Source: Pseudomonadota bacterium
GTDB taxonomy: Bacteria; Myxococcota_A; UBA9160; SZUA-336
DNA: 54,006 bases
Direction of reading: 5' to 3'
Assembly (NCBI GenBank): GCA_003247575.1
Contig: QJZC01000035.1
Location: forward strand, 1 to 54,006
The translations under genes were made by a program, and so were the position numbers. Under the pieces are notes generated by a model. It was not told the DNA's origin. It made no database searches and was given only the letters and a program-made list of their open reading frames with translations. How positions within the stretch are numbered: position 1 is the first letter of the stretch; each line of letters starts with the position of its first letter. Below, piece by piece: positions 45,200 through 53,770 of this stretch.

Positions 45200-46195
45200 T
45201 CAGAAGCCATGCGCCACCTCACGCCGAGTACGCAGTAGCATCGTCAGGAACACCGGCGCCCCGATCAGTCCCGTGACGACCCCGAGGGGCACCTCGGTCT
45301 GGGCGGGCAGGACGCGCGCGATCACGTCGCAGACGACGACGAAGGTGCCCCCAGCCAGCGCGCAGACAGGAATCAAGCGAGGATGCGCAGCGCCGACGAA
45401 GCGTCGCAATGCGTGCGGAACGATCAGCCCGACGAATCCGATGCTCCCAGCGAGCGCGACAGCCACTGCAGTGAGCACCGCCGTCCAGAGAATACAAGCG
45501 AAGCGCGCGGTGCCGAGATCCAACCCGAGGGACGCCGCCTCCTCCTCACCGGAGAGCAACAGATCGAGAGAACGCGCCCATCCCGCGACCGCCAGGAGAC
45601 CGACCAACAGCATGGGCAGCACCAGCACGAGGCGCTGGCCGCCGACCCCCGTCACGTCACCCAGCGCGAACGTGAGCATCGCGCGCGCCAGCTCGAAGCG
45701 TTCCTGGGCCAGACTGATCACGAGCCCACCCAAGCTCGCGAACAGCGACGACAGCAGGAAGCCGGTCAGCAGCAGCACGATCGTGTCGTCCCCGGCTCGC
45801 TGCACCGCGAGCAGGATCGCGAGCGCAGCCACCGCTCCGAGCACGCAACCCACCGGAAGCAGCAGCTCGGGCGCGAGCCAGGCTGCCCAAGTCCCCGCAC
45901 CGACGCTCTCGTACGCGAGCAGCACCACTCGCCCGCCCAGGTTTGCGCCCGCGGTCGTGCCCAGGATCGAAGGATCCGCGAGGGGATTTCGAAACAGCCC
46001 CTGTACCACGACGCCGCCCACGGCGAGTGCCGCTCCCGCCGCGAAGGCGGCGCCGAAGCGCAGTGCGCGCAGCTCCAGGAAGACGGGAGCCAAGCGCGAA
46101 TCCGCGAGGTCTCCCGAGCCGATCAGCAGCGAGGCGGCTGCGGTCGAGACACCCAGCAGTCCGAGAACGCAGTAGACCCGAGCGAGCATCGTCAC
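45200..46195 (-). CDS. FecCD-family ABC transporter permease
   Basis: The 331-residue protein has about ten hydrophobic helices and the FecCD signatures ALAVGGVVVQGLFRNPLADPSILG and GSIGFVGLIVPHALRRFVG. It is the sole permease, so it must act as a homodimer with the ATPase. The start is a GTG at 46195; an ATG two codons in (46189) is equally likely. It is divergent from the methyltransferase at 46327 across 131 bp, where I see no Fur box or riboswitch. Confidence 0.92.
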   Translation of the reverse strand: MTMLARVYCVLGLLGVSTAAASLLIGSGDLADSRLAPVFLELRALRFGAAFAAGAALAVGGVVVQGLFRNPLADPSILGTTAGANLGGRVVLLAYESVGAGTWAAWLAPELLLPVGCVLGAVAALAILLAVQRAGDDTIVLLLTGFLLSSLFASLGGLVISLAQERFELARAMLTFALGDVTGVGGQRLVLVLPMLLVGLLAVAGWARSLDLLLSGEEEAASLGLDLGTARFACILWTAVLTAVAVALAGSIGFVGLIVPHALRRFVGAAHPRLIPVCALAGGTFVVVCDVIARVLPAQTEVPLGVVTGLIGAPVFLTMLLRTRREVAHGF

Positions 46196-46326
46196 TCTGG
46201 CATGGTGCCTCAGCCGGGGTACTTCGCGCCGCTCGAATCGAGTGCGGCTAGGTCGCGAGGGCGAAGGGCGTTGAGCCGAGGGCCGCGCACTCGCGCTCCG
46301 GCGGCGCGCGTATTACGCTGCGCCGC

Positions 46327-47172
46327 ATGTCCACACCGAACGAAGAGCAGATCGAGTACTGGGACGCGACGCGCGGTGCGCTCTGGGTAGCCGAACAGGA
46401 GACGCTCGACAGATTGATCGGCCCCGCAGGCCAGTTGGCGCTCGCACAGGCTTCCGTTCGCGCGGGGGAGCGAGTGCTCGACGTCGGCTGTGGCTGTGGA
46501 ACGACGAGCTTGGAGCTGGGGCGACGCGTGGGTCCCGGCGGCCGCGTGCTGGGAATCGACGTCTCGCGCCCCATGCTCGCTCGGGCGAGCGAGCGAGCGC
46601 GCGAAGCCGGGCTCGCCCAGGTGGAGTTCCGGCGGGCGGACGCGCAGACGGCCGAACTGGAGCCGGACTTCGACGTCCTGTTCTCGCGCATGGGCGTCAT
46701 GTTCTTCGCGGATCCGCCGGCCGCGTTCGCGAACCTGCACCGGGCGATGCGACCCGGCGCACGCCTCGCGTTCGTCTGCTGGAGAGCGCTCGCCGACAAC
46801 CCGTGGATGTACCTGCCCTTGCAGGCGATCTCCTCGATCGTGCCTCCGCTCCCGCCGCCGGATCCGCACGCGCCGGGTCCATTGGCGCTCGCGGATGCGG
46901 CACGCACGCAGCAGATCCTCGAGAGCAGCGGCTGGCGAGACGTGCGCTGCGAAGCCGAGTCGGTCGAGCTCGAGATTCCTTCGGAGCGTGGAGTCGAGCA
47001 GGCGGTCGAGTTCATGATGAACCTCGGGCCGACGGGACGCGCGCTCGAGTCCGCCTCGGAGACGGAGCGTGCGCGTGCAGCCGAGGCCATGGCCGACGCG
47101 CTGCGCCCCTTTCAGAGCTCGTCCGGACTGCACATGCAGGGCGGAGTCTGGATCGTGTCTGCGCTCGCATGA
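46327..47172 (+). CDS. SAM-dependent methyltransferase (ubiE-like)
   Basis: The 281-residue protein has a UbiE-like core: RVLDVGCGCGTTSLELGRR (motif I), VLGIDVSRPMLARA and VLFSRMGVMFFADPPAAF, followed by HRAMRPGARLAFVCWRAL. The N-terminus (EQIEYWDATRGALWV) matches proteins annotated as class I methyltransferases acting on small metabolites. The gene stands alone between the importer and the unknown large protein. Confidence 0.9.
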   Translation: MSTPNEEQIEYWDATRGALWVAEQETLDRLIGPAGQLALAQASVRAGERVLDVGCGCGTTSLELGRRVGPGGRVLGIDVSRPMLARASERAREAGLAQVEFRRADAQTAELEPDFDVLFSRMGVMFFADPPAAFANLHRAMRPGARLAFVCWRALADNPWMYLPLQAISSIVPPLPPPDPHAPGPLALADAARTQQILESSGWRDVRCEAESVELEIPSERGVEQAVEFMMNLGPTGRALESASETERARAAEAMADALRPFQSSSGLHMQGGVWIVSALA

Positions 47173-47252
47173 GTCCGCGCGCGCCTGAGGGGGGACCGTA
47201 CGGGCCCGGACATCGATCGATGCGGATCCCGAGCTGGCCCGAACGGCTGATC

Positions 47253-50009
47253 CTAAGAGTCGCCGGGATCGGCGAGGTCGATCTTCAGCGGATAGCGTTT
47301 GCGGACGGCCTCGCGAGCCACCTGAATCTCGATGCGCGCCGGACGGCCCTGAACGCGGAAGTCCAGATCGTGCTCCGGCTTCCGCGAGCGCTCCATCTGG
47401 AGAGGCTGGCAGGCGAGCTCCCGGCCGTCATCATCGAAGGCGCGCGCGCTGAAGAAGCTGCTCACGTCTCCCCGCATGTGGAGCGAGAACTGATCACGCG
47501 CGAGCCAGCTCAAGGTAAAGCGGAGTTCGTCTGACGCGACGGACGCACCCGGCTCTACGTCCTCGATGGCGAGCACCTCGACCTGCTCCGGAAGCCGCAG
47601 GGTAAGCTCACCGACCAGCGCGGCCACGGACTCCGGCGACCATCCAGCCACCGGACTCAGGTCTATTTCGGCGACCAGGTGCGGACGACCGAAACGATGC
47701 CGTGCCGGCACGAAGCTCTCCCAACGCACAGGCTGCAGAGCTCCCGCGCGCTCGCTCGCTTCTGCCGTGGGCTGCACACGCAGATCGAGCTCCATGCCCG
47801 TCGCGTAGTACGACAGATTGGGGATCTTCGGAGTCAGCACCTCGAGGCGCGGCGCGAGCGGCTTCGTGCTGCGGGTCCTCGCCTGCGACTCACGCTCCCG
47901 CTCTTCGTCGGCGAGTGCGTCGGTGAGCTCGCGCGACAACGTCCTCAACACCAGCCGAAACGGACCCGCACTGGCCGTCGCGAGGGGCGCTCCGTCGACC
48001 TCGAGGTCCGCCCCGTCGATCGTCCCGAACTCCGTCTCGAACTGCTCTTCCGAGTACGGAATGAACTGCGACGACTCCACGTAATCTGCACTGCCGAGAG
48101 ACCCCGGCAAGGCCGAATCGAGCGCGAACTTGTAGCGTGCGGCGTGCGTCTCGAGTGCGAAGATCGCTTCGACGTAGGCCAGCGCGTCGTGGTAGTGGCG
48201 CACACCGAGCTCGGTGCCGAGGCGCGCGTCCGCCCACTGCCAGGCTTCGAGCGCCGCGAGCGGCTGGCGCTCGCTATTGAGCCCGCGCACCGCGATCAGG
48301 CGTGCCTGCTGCGGCGGCACGCGATACGTGAACGAACGCTCGCCGATCCACGCCAGCTCGAGGCTGGCGCCGGAGGACTCCAGCACCTCACCCGCTTCGA
48401 GCTCCGAACTCACGATGCGGACCGTGCGAACAGGCAGATCGAGAGCGACGTGCCCCGCGATTTTCGCGATCTGCGAGAGCTTCGCGGAACGCTCGAGCTC
48501 CAGCAGCGCACGCCCACGAATGCGAGCATCGAGCAGCTCGGTTACGAGCGGCACCGTGGCGGTGCGTCGCTTCGGCCCACAACGCGGATTGGTCCGCAGC
48601 TCTCTTCCACCGCGGTCCTCGACGCGATCGATGACCAAGCGTGGGGACGTATCGGGATCCGTCAGATTCGAGATGCTCGGCCCGATGGCATGCAGCTCCA
48701 CCTCGAGCCGCTTGCTCTCCGCTTCGCGTCGCACTCCTTCGATCCGAATTCCGAACGGTCCTGCGGCTCGATCGACCGCCAGCGCCTGGCCGCGCGCTTC
48801 GCCGTATGCAGGCAGTCGCTCGAGCGACTGCTCCTTGAGAAAGCGTGCAGGCCACGGCTCCACGCGATCCACGCGCTCGACCTCGGCCAAACTGCCCGCC
48901 GCGGGAGCACGCGGTGCGCTCGCAGCCACGACCAACGCATCGAGCGCCAGGTCTCCGAGCGAGCGCAGCCACTCGACCTCTCGCTGGCCGCGCCAAGCGA
49001 TCACTCCATCCGACAAGCTGACTTCGAGCGCCTCGTACCAGCCGGCGAGCACGGGCATGCGCGGCTTCCATCGCTCCACAACGTCTGCACGCGATGCCGA
49101 GAGCTCCGCCACCAGCGGCTCGGCGTCCGCCGGATTACTCGGTGTCGCTTCGACCGAAACCTCGAGCCCACCGAGCACGCCCGGACCTGCGATCCGCAAC
49201 GATGCAGATCGAAGCGAACTCCGATTCCCCGCCTCGAGCAGGCGCCCGAGAGGATGCAGCCACTGCGTCCCAGTCTTCTGCGAGCGCCATTCGACCGAAA
49301 GCAGCGGAGGGGCGACCTGCGCGAGCTGCCAGCGCGCCCGTGGAGGCATGTGCATCGGGGGTCCCAGGCGGGTCAGCAGATCATCCAGAGACTGCTGGCT
49401 GGCGATCACCACACGCTGAGGACTGAGCGCGATCGCCCATGCCGCCTGGTCACAGGTCTCTGGATCGATCTCGATGAAATCCAGCAGGCGTTCGATACCG
49501 CGCTCCCGCTTGCGAAGCTCACCCTCGACGGCATCGCGCAGCGCCGCTTCGACCGCATCCGGCTCGAAGCGGCCGAACAACACCGCCTGCACCTTCGGGG
49601 CACCGCCCTCCGGGTGCACCGCAAACATCGCATCTGCTGTTCCCGCAGCCAGCGGCGAAACCTGCACGACGTCCGAAACGGCGCCGAGCGGATCCAGCAG
49701 CAAGCCAGCCACATCCCCCAACGAGACCGCAATCGGCGTATCCGAGCCCGCGCTCGCACCCGAGGCTTCCGCCGTCAGTGCGAGGAGCTGTCCCACGCCC
49801 ACCTGAACCAGCGCGCTCGGAGAGCCTTCGGCGAGCACCCGATGCGCACGCAGAAGCGGATCGCGGGCTTCCGGGTCCCCTCCCCATTCGCGCAGGCCGA
49901 GCCACGACACCGCCGCCACCACGAACACGAGAACGAACGCCACCCCAACATGTCGCCGGCCAAGCTTCACACCCCGAGTTATCGGCAAACCGCACTGACT
50001 TCTGAGCAC
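47253..50009 (-). CDS. Large membrane-anchored protein of unknown function
   Basis: This 918-residue protein has one N-terminal membrane helix (VGVAFVLVFVVAAVSWLGL, about residues 21-39) and otherwise a soluble periplasmic-type sequence. It is acidic and mixed alpha/beta, with no catalytic motif I can place and no cysteine-rich or repeat signature. A possible beta-rich tail is seen at the C-terminus (HLVAEIDLSPVAGWSPESV, VEVLAIEDVEPGASVASDEL). The GTG at 50009 is a possible start; another GTG at 49973 lies closer to the helix. I do not recognise the family. Confidence 0.75.
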   Translation of the reverse strand: MLRSQCGLPITRGVKLGRRHVGVAFVLVFVVAAVSWLGLREWGGDPEARDPLLRAHRVLAEGSPSALVQVGVGQLLALTAEASGASAGSDTPIAVSLGDVAGLLLDPLGAVSDVVQVSPLAAGTADAMFAVHPEGGAPKVQAVLFGRFEPDAVEAALRDAVEGELRKRERGIERLLDFIEIDPETCDQAAWAIALSPQRVVIASQQSLDDLLTRLGPPMHMPPRARWQLAQVAPPLLSVEWRSQKTGTQWLHPLGRLLEAGNRSSLRSASLRIAGPGVLGGLEVSVEATPSNPADAEPLVAELSASRADVVERWKPRMPVLAGWYEALEVSLSDGVIAWRGQREVEWLRSLGDLALDALVVAASAPRAPAAGSLAEVERVDRVEPWPARFLKEQSLERLPAYGEARGQALAVDRAAGPFGIRIEGVRREAESKRLEVELHAIGPSISNLTDPDTSPRLVIDRVEDRGGRELRTNPRCGPKRRTATVPLVTELLDARIRGRALLELERSAKLSQIAKIAGHVALDLPVRTVRIVSSELEAGEVLESSGASLELAWIGERSFTYRVPPQQARLIAVRGLNSERQPLAALEAWQWADARLGTELGVRHYHDALAYVEAIFALETHAARYKFALDSALPGSLGSADYVESSQFIPYSEEQFETEFGTIDGADLEVDGAPLATASAGPFRLVLRTLSRELTDALADEERERESQARTRSTKPLAPRLEVLTPKIPNLSYYATGMELDLRVQPTAEASERAGALQPVRWESFVPARHRFGRPHLVAEIDLSPVAGWSPESVAALVGELTLRLPEQVEVLAIEDVEPGASVASDELRFTLSWLARDQFSLHMRGDVSSFFSARAFDDDGRELACQPLQMERSRKPEHDLDFRVQGRPARIEIQVAREAVRKRYPLKIDLADPGDS

Positions 50010-50064
50010 CGACAGCGTAGAGGCGCTTCTCCGTTACTGGACGCCATCTTCACCCATTCACAAC

Positions 50065-50556
50065 GTGCAACGACCTGCAGACGCGAGCACCGACCGAGCC
50101 CAGCATCCGAGCACATGCGCGCCAAACCGCCAGCTCTCGTCTCCTTTCGGGCGGAGCGTCCCCGAGTTCCACTCAGAACTCATCGGGATCCACTCTCTGC
50201 GACGAGGGACTCCTGGCAGGCGCGTCCGTGGAAAAACCATTCGCCTCGTTTCCCATGTCGCAGGCCGTACCCGAGCCTCCAGTCGCGCGATGTCCGCTCC
50301 ACTTCCCGACATGAACGACAGCTTTCTCATTCACGACGGCCCCGACAACCTAGCTTCAGAGGTCTATGCTTCAATTGGATGCATTGAGGTCTGCAACGAC
50401 CCTCGTGGATTCAACCTCTCTAATGACTTCGTCATTTCATTATCTGGCTCAAAATCCAAGAGTCGTTCGGCCAAACTTGCGGAGATAGGCAGTGCAGGCA
50501 ACATGAAGATCACGTACCTGCCAGCTATTCGCCCCGCCCTTCAAAGGTGCCCCTGA
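50065..50556 (+). CDS. Candidate L,D-transpeptidase-like effector domain protein
   Basis: The 163-residue reading frame begins at GTG. The conserved-looking part runs from about residue 33 (EFHSELIGIHSL) to the C-terminus and contains SFLIHDGPDN followed by YASIGCIEVCNDPRGFN. An His-Asp-Gly and an SxGC motif at this spacing recall YkuD/Tlde1-like L,D-transpeptidases, in which the Cys is the nucleophile acting on peptidoglycan stem peptides. Residues near the end (LSGSKSKSRSAKLAEIGSAGNMKITYL) look like a family signature. Naming is by motif only. It is followed 18 bp later by a signal-peptide gene in the same direction, the layout of an effector/immunity pair. GC content here is lower than in the window as a whole. 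Confidence 0.55.
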   Translation: MQRPADASTDRAQHPSTCAPNRQLSSPFGRSVPEFHSELIGIHSLRRGTPGRRVRGKTIRLVSHVAGRTRASSRAMSAPLPDMNDSFLIHDGPDNLASEVYASIGCIEVCNDPRGFNLSNDFVISLSGSKSKSRSAKLAEIGSAGNMKITYLPAIRPALQRCP

Positions 50557-50573
50557 GAGCTTGTGGAGATTTG

Positions 50574-50903
50574 ATGAAGCTTCGCTACACCGCCGCCATT
50601 GTATCCATCACCCTACTCGTCTCAACTCAGTCCTTCTCGAAAGATCGTATCCGATCCACCGGCATGCACCTCGCGCCTGAACAAAATCTCTGGGACTCGG
50701 CTCAGTGATCGAAAGGACTCGAGGAGGCGGCTCTGCAGCCAGCCTTCGGCAATCTCGAGATGGATGTCCGCGAGGTATCGGCCCGGGTCGAACTTACAAA
50801 ACCGAACCTTCATGGACGCATGAGCCAATCAAGCGAGGGACATGCTGAGTTCGGCGCAGCCCGCCGAAGAGGTCGAGACGATGCCACGGCAGCCCCTCAC
50901 TAA
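50574..50903 (+). pseudogene. Small exported protein interrupted by an in-frame TGA
   Basis: An ATG with GGAG five bases upstream starts a signal peptide (KLRYTAAIVSITLLVSTQ, then SFSKD). After 44 codons a TGA occurs at 50706-50708, but the same frame stays open for another 64 codons to a TAA at 50901-50903, with good coding-like sequence after the stop (LEEAALQPAFGNLEMDVREV). A single nonsense change (for example from TGG or CGA) would explain it. If only the first part is made, the product is a 44-residue secreted peptide. It lies directly behind the SxGC protein and could be its immunity partner, inactivated. Confidence 0.5.
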
Positions 50904-51364
50904 CGAGTAGGCTCTTGCATCCAACGATCCCCGCCACACCCCAAACGGAGCTCGCCAACTGGAACGCCGAAGAGTGCGTAAAGCTGAACAATTGCAAGAT
51001 AGTCGATGGACTCGGCTTCCTGCGACAAGAGCTCCTTCGAGGACGCGCTTAGAGCCGGGTTCCCGGTCATCTGGCCCTGACTTCCGTCTGTAGCCTCGGG
51101 TCCAATCCGGCAATGGCCAATCTTCTTCTCAACGGACATCACACGTGCTGCCGGCAGGAAAAGGCGCGAGATCGGGTCGTCGTGCACCGCCCAGACAGCT
51201 ATGTACGCATTCTGCGCAACAGCGAATCGTTCGGGATCGCCAGCGAAGCTCGTCAGCCCATCCGAGACCATGCTTCTCGTTACGTAGAACCCGAGAGCTC
51301 CCAGGCCGGCCAACAGCGCTAGACCGGGGAATCCAATTCTCAGAATCGCGACTCGCGTCCTCAT
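50900..51364 (-). CDS. Small membrane-anchored hypothetical protein
   Basis: The 154-residue protein has an N-terminal helix (AILRIGFPGLALLAGLGALGFYV) and a short periplasmic domain with two cysteines (GHCRIG, LRLGCGGD). The C-terminal YLAIVQLYALFGVPVGELRLGCGG resembles short hypothetical proteins of gamma- and beta-proteobacteria that end in a FGIPV-like motif. The start has GGAGG and AGAAGGA upstream. It converges on and just overlaps the end of the interrupted gene at 50574-50903. Function unknown. Confidence 0.6.
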   Translation of the reverse strand: MRTRVAILRIGFPGLALLAGLGALGFYVTRSMVSDGLTSFAGDPERFAVAQNAYIAVWAVHDDPISRLFLPAARVMSVEKKIGHCRIGPEATDGSQGQMTGNPALSASSKELLSQEAESIDYLAIVQLYALFGVPVGELRLGCGGDRWMQEPTR

Positions 51365-51964
51365 TCCTTCTAGTCCTCCATCTCGCCATTTCTGCAGCTA
51401 GCCAAGGATCATATGAGCTCGAGATCGCAGGCTCAGAGAGATCTGTCCAGGCGCTCAGGGTCCAGCCCCCGATCGCTGCAAAGAACTCCCAAGGCTGCAC
51501 CAGAGGATACGAGCAAGCTATCATCCAGTAAGCATAGGCAAAGGGCGGACTCAGACCAATCGAGTGAGGACCAGGCTCGAAGCACCTGCTCGCACGAAGG
51601 AGCCGACTCGAGCGAACCCTGGTCGACGAGTCTCTCCCGAAAGCCAACCTTGACCGGAACGGCGCGCTGGAAACTCGCCTCGAGGCATCTCTATTGCCAG
51701 GTCCGGCGATCGCCTGCCGGGCTGATCCGCATGGTCTCTGCCATCCTCTTTGCACTTCACGTGCGTGGTCTTGCGCCACACCCCAACGGTCCGCCTTTGC
51801 CCCTGACCCCACGACACCCGTTTGACTCCTCCAACTATCGGTCCCAAGAGAGACGGTCTTCGCCCAGTTCGGAACTGGGCGGTCGAACTCCATCCGGGGG
51901 CCCGCGGCGGCAACAACGTTAGCACCGTGTCGAACATGACGACGTAGGGAGCGAGTCCGCGAAG
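51365..51964. other. 600-bp region without a supported gene; contains a 21-bp palindrome
   Basis: Both strands carry open frames of 130-280 codons here, but their products are Arg/Ser/Pro-rich and overlap one another in all frames, so none is supported. A perfect palindrome of 10-base arms around one central base (CGCCCAGTTC G GAACTGGGCG) lies at 51861-51881. The surrounding sequence (GTGGGGTCAGG-like on the minus strand) resembles repeats next to REP-associated transposases, but I cannot confirm this. Confidence 0.4.
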
Positions 51965-52135
51965 TCACCTTACTGACCACCTTGCATAGTCAATCAGCTT
52001 GAGACCGGTTCCCCTTCCGAACATCAGGGCGCAGGCAATCGACAATGTCATTCGATTCAGTAGGCTGAGTACCGAGTTCTGATGCAGAGAGGCCTGGCTG
52101 CTGATTCGAAACCCCGGAGATAAGTAAAGTCTCAT
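51965..52135 (-). CDS. Short hypothetical protein, 56 residues
   Basis: An ATG at 52135 with CGGCAGG before it opens a 56-codon frame (MRLYLSPGFRISSQASLHQN, then SVLSLLNRM, ending RWSVR). It has a plausible hydrophobic stretch (LSIACALMFG) and non-random composition. It lies 11 bases after the end of the fragment at 52147-52305 on the same strand, so both may be remains of one larger gene. No family is recognised. Confidence 0.3.
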   Translation of the reverse strand: MRLYLSPGFRISSQASLHQNSVLSLLNRMTLSIACALMFGRGTGLKLIDYARWSVR

Positions 52136-52146
52136 CCTGCCGATCG

Positions 52147-52305
52147 TCAGCTCAACGTTCGAACTTGCACTGGCAGACTCCCTGCCGGAGACCTCAATAG
52201 ATCAGCCACTCCAACTCGTACATCCCATTCAATCACAACTTCCCGACACACGGCACCAAGATAGACTTCCCGATCAGGGTCACGAAATAGAACCTTGAAT
52301 CTTCG
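52147..52305 (-). pseudogene. Gene fragment without a start codon
   Basis: Between in-frame stops at 52147 and 52306-52308 there are 52 open codons on the minus strand reading RRFKVLFRDPDREVYLGAVC and then REVVIEWDVRVGV. The sequence looks coding by composition but has no ATG near its start, suggesting a 5'-truncated remnant. It partly underlies the leader of the gene at 52352. Evidence is weak. Confidence 0.25.
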
Positions 52306-52351
52306 TCATTCCCGACCACGCCAATCATCAAAACAGGATGCCACGCTGAAG

Positions 52352-53029
52352 ATGGTAGATATGACCCGCAGAAGAATAGTAAGTACGATGCTATCAGTCC
52401 TCGGAGCCATCTCTATCTCATCACCGTCACTAAGCCACTCATCGCACGGAGACGATCCAACGGCGAGGATTGGATTTGGATGGATGGTATCCGACGAAGT
52501 CGTCATGGAGGTTCTGAAGCGGCACCCGGAGATCCAGCTCACCGGGCTTCTCTATTGGAGCTGGGGAATGTCCGGCACTTACAAGATCGACTCTGATCTG
52601 GATCCGGAAGACATCTTGAGTATCGGGCGCCAGCGTTTCGAGCAGATGTTCTCTATGGGACATGACGGAACGTTCGGAAGACTAGGGGAATGGGTTGAGA
52701 ATCATGACCGATCCGCGCTTCTCAGCAACGATTCGCTTCAAGTCGAAGCGCGAACCCTAATGAACGCGTACGTATGCTTTCGGCGCCGCCTCGAGGATCT
52801 AGAGAAGGGGGCGGCCATTATCTACGGAGTAGAGGTGAGGGGCGATCCATCCGCCCTGTACACACTTCGACGAGACCCTGCGGTCGAACGGTTCAGCGTT
52901 GAAGGTTCTCGCTTCGTTCGGTCCGTCAAGCCGGAAGCCTTGAAGAGACAGTTCATGGATCCTGAGATCGAGGAAATGACGCTCGAACAGCTCTACGAAT
53001 CAATGCAATCGATGACCCGCGGTCGATAG
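52352..53029 (+). CDS. Secreted protein of unknown function
   Basis: The protein (225 residues from the ATG at 52352; another ATG at 52361) has a signal peptide (RRRIVSTMLSVLGAISI) ending near LSHSS. The mature part has mixed alpha/beta character, with a stretch ALYTLRRDPAVERFSVEGSR that faintly resembles propeptide-inhibitor I9-like sequences, and a helical acidic end. It is 16 bp from the next exported protein and shares direction, so they form a pair. Codon use is less GC-biased than in the rest of the window. Confidence 0.7.
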   Translation: MVDMTRRRIVSTMLSVLGAISISSPSLSHSSHGDDPTARIGFGWMVSDEVVMEVLKRHPEIQLTGLLYWSWGMSGTYKIDSDLDPEDILSIGRQRFEQMFSMGHDGTFGRLGEWVENHDRSALLSNDSLQVEARTLMNAYVCFRRRLEDLEKGAAIIYGVEVRGDPSALYTLRRDPAVERFSVEGSRFVRSVKPEALKRQFMDPEIEEMTLEQLYESMQSMTRGR

Positions 53030-53045
53030 AAGAAAGGAGACAGCG

Positions 53046-53702
53046 CTGAATCAATACACAAAGGCAGTCCTATCGGTCAAGGCCTTGTTCATCTGCGCAC
53101 TCATTCCACTACTTCCGGCTAGAGCGGAGAATTTTCCGGAGAAGGGAGATATCTGCTTCATTGCCAGCGTCGATCAGGCGTGGACGCTGTTTCAGTTTAC
53201 GAGTCCAGGCCCATTTCAGGTGGACTCCAGCATGATGTTCAACCCAATGAACGTCCAGAATGATCCTGGATTTGAGCTTGATTTCGCGATTCAGCAAGGA
53301 TTCTACAATGAATGCGCCACCGGGACTGATCTGCCTGACCCCTACGACGATTGTCCAACTGCTGGACTTTTCGAACCCTCGAGTCAGACCGGAGTCACAC
53401 TCAATGCCTTCAGCTTTGGCAGCTATACCGCTCGAGATATCACACCAGGGAGAGTGTACGTAGGAGTCTGGGTGTTCGGTGGCCCCAAAACAATGTCACG
53501 TGCACGGTTCGAAATCCGTGGTCAGGAGGTTTCGCACACGTTGTGCCCAGTGGACAGCCCGTTCTGCCTTACCGTCAATCCCGGACGCAGCGAGCTCCTC
53601 TTCCGACCTACAGATCCCATCAATGACGGCTTGCTCGATAACCCGACGGGGAGACTGAGCTGCCGGAAGTACAACTACCCAAGACGCCCCGACCTAAGAT
53701 AG
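53046..53702 (+). CDS. Secreted beta-rich protein with an apparent CTG start
   Basis: Starting at CTG 53046, five bases after an AAGGAG site (53034-53039), the protein is 218 residues long with a complete signal peptide (NQYTKAVLSVKALFICALIP, then LLPARA before ENFPEKG). No ATG, GTG or TTG lies between the site and the hydrophobic core; the first conventional start, TTG at 53085, would leave only half a signal peptide. The mature protein is beta-rich with several cysteines (GDICFIAS, TLCPVDSPFCLTVNPG) and no recognised family. Confidence 0.7.
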   Translation: MNQYTKAVLSVKALFICALIPLLPARAENFPEKGDICFIASVDQAWTLFQFTSPGPFQVDSSMMFNPMNVQNDPGFELDFAIQQGFYNECATGTDLPDPYDDCPTAGLFEPSSQTGVTLNAFSFGSYTARDITPGRVYVGVWVFGGPKTMSRARFEIRGQEVSHTLCPVDSPFCLTVNPGRSELLFRPTDPINDGLLDNPTGRLSCRKYNYPRRPDLR

Positions 53703-53770
53703 CTGGACCACTCCGAGATAGGAGCCTGAGGGGGGGGTGCCTGCTCTGAAGGAACAGATCCATCGCACAG

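Noticed and set aside
47679..50387. 902-codon open frame antisense to the large unknown protein
   Set aside because: It is Arg/Gln/His-rich throughout, as expected of a GC-skewed shadow, lacks motifs and lies wholly across the better-supported minus-strand gene.
50622..50828. Minus-strand 68-codon frame over the interrupted gene
   Set aside because: It has a plausible product but no ribosome-binding site; the plus strand has both a site and a signal peptide.
51129..51980. 283-codon minus-strand frame
   Set aside because: It overlaps the better-supported 50900-51364 gene in another frame and is Arg/Ser/Trp-rich without motif.
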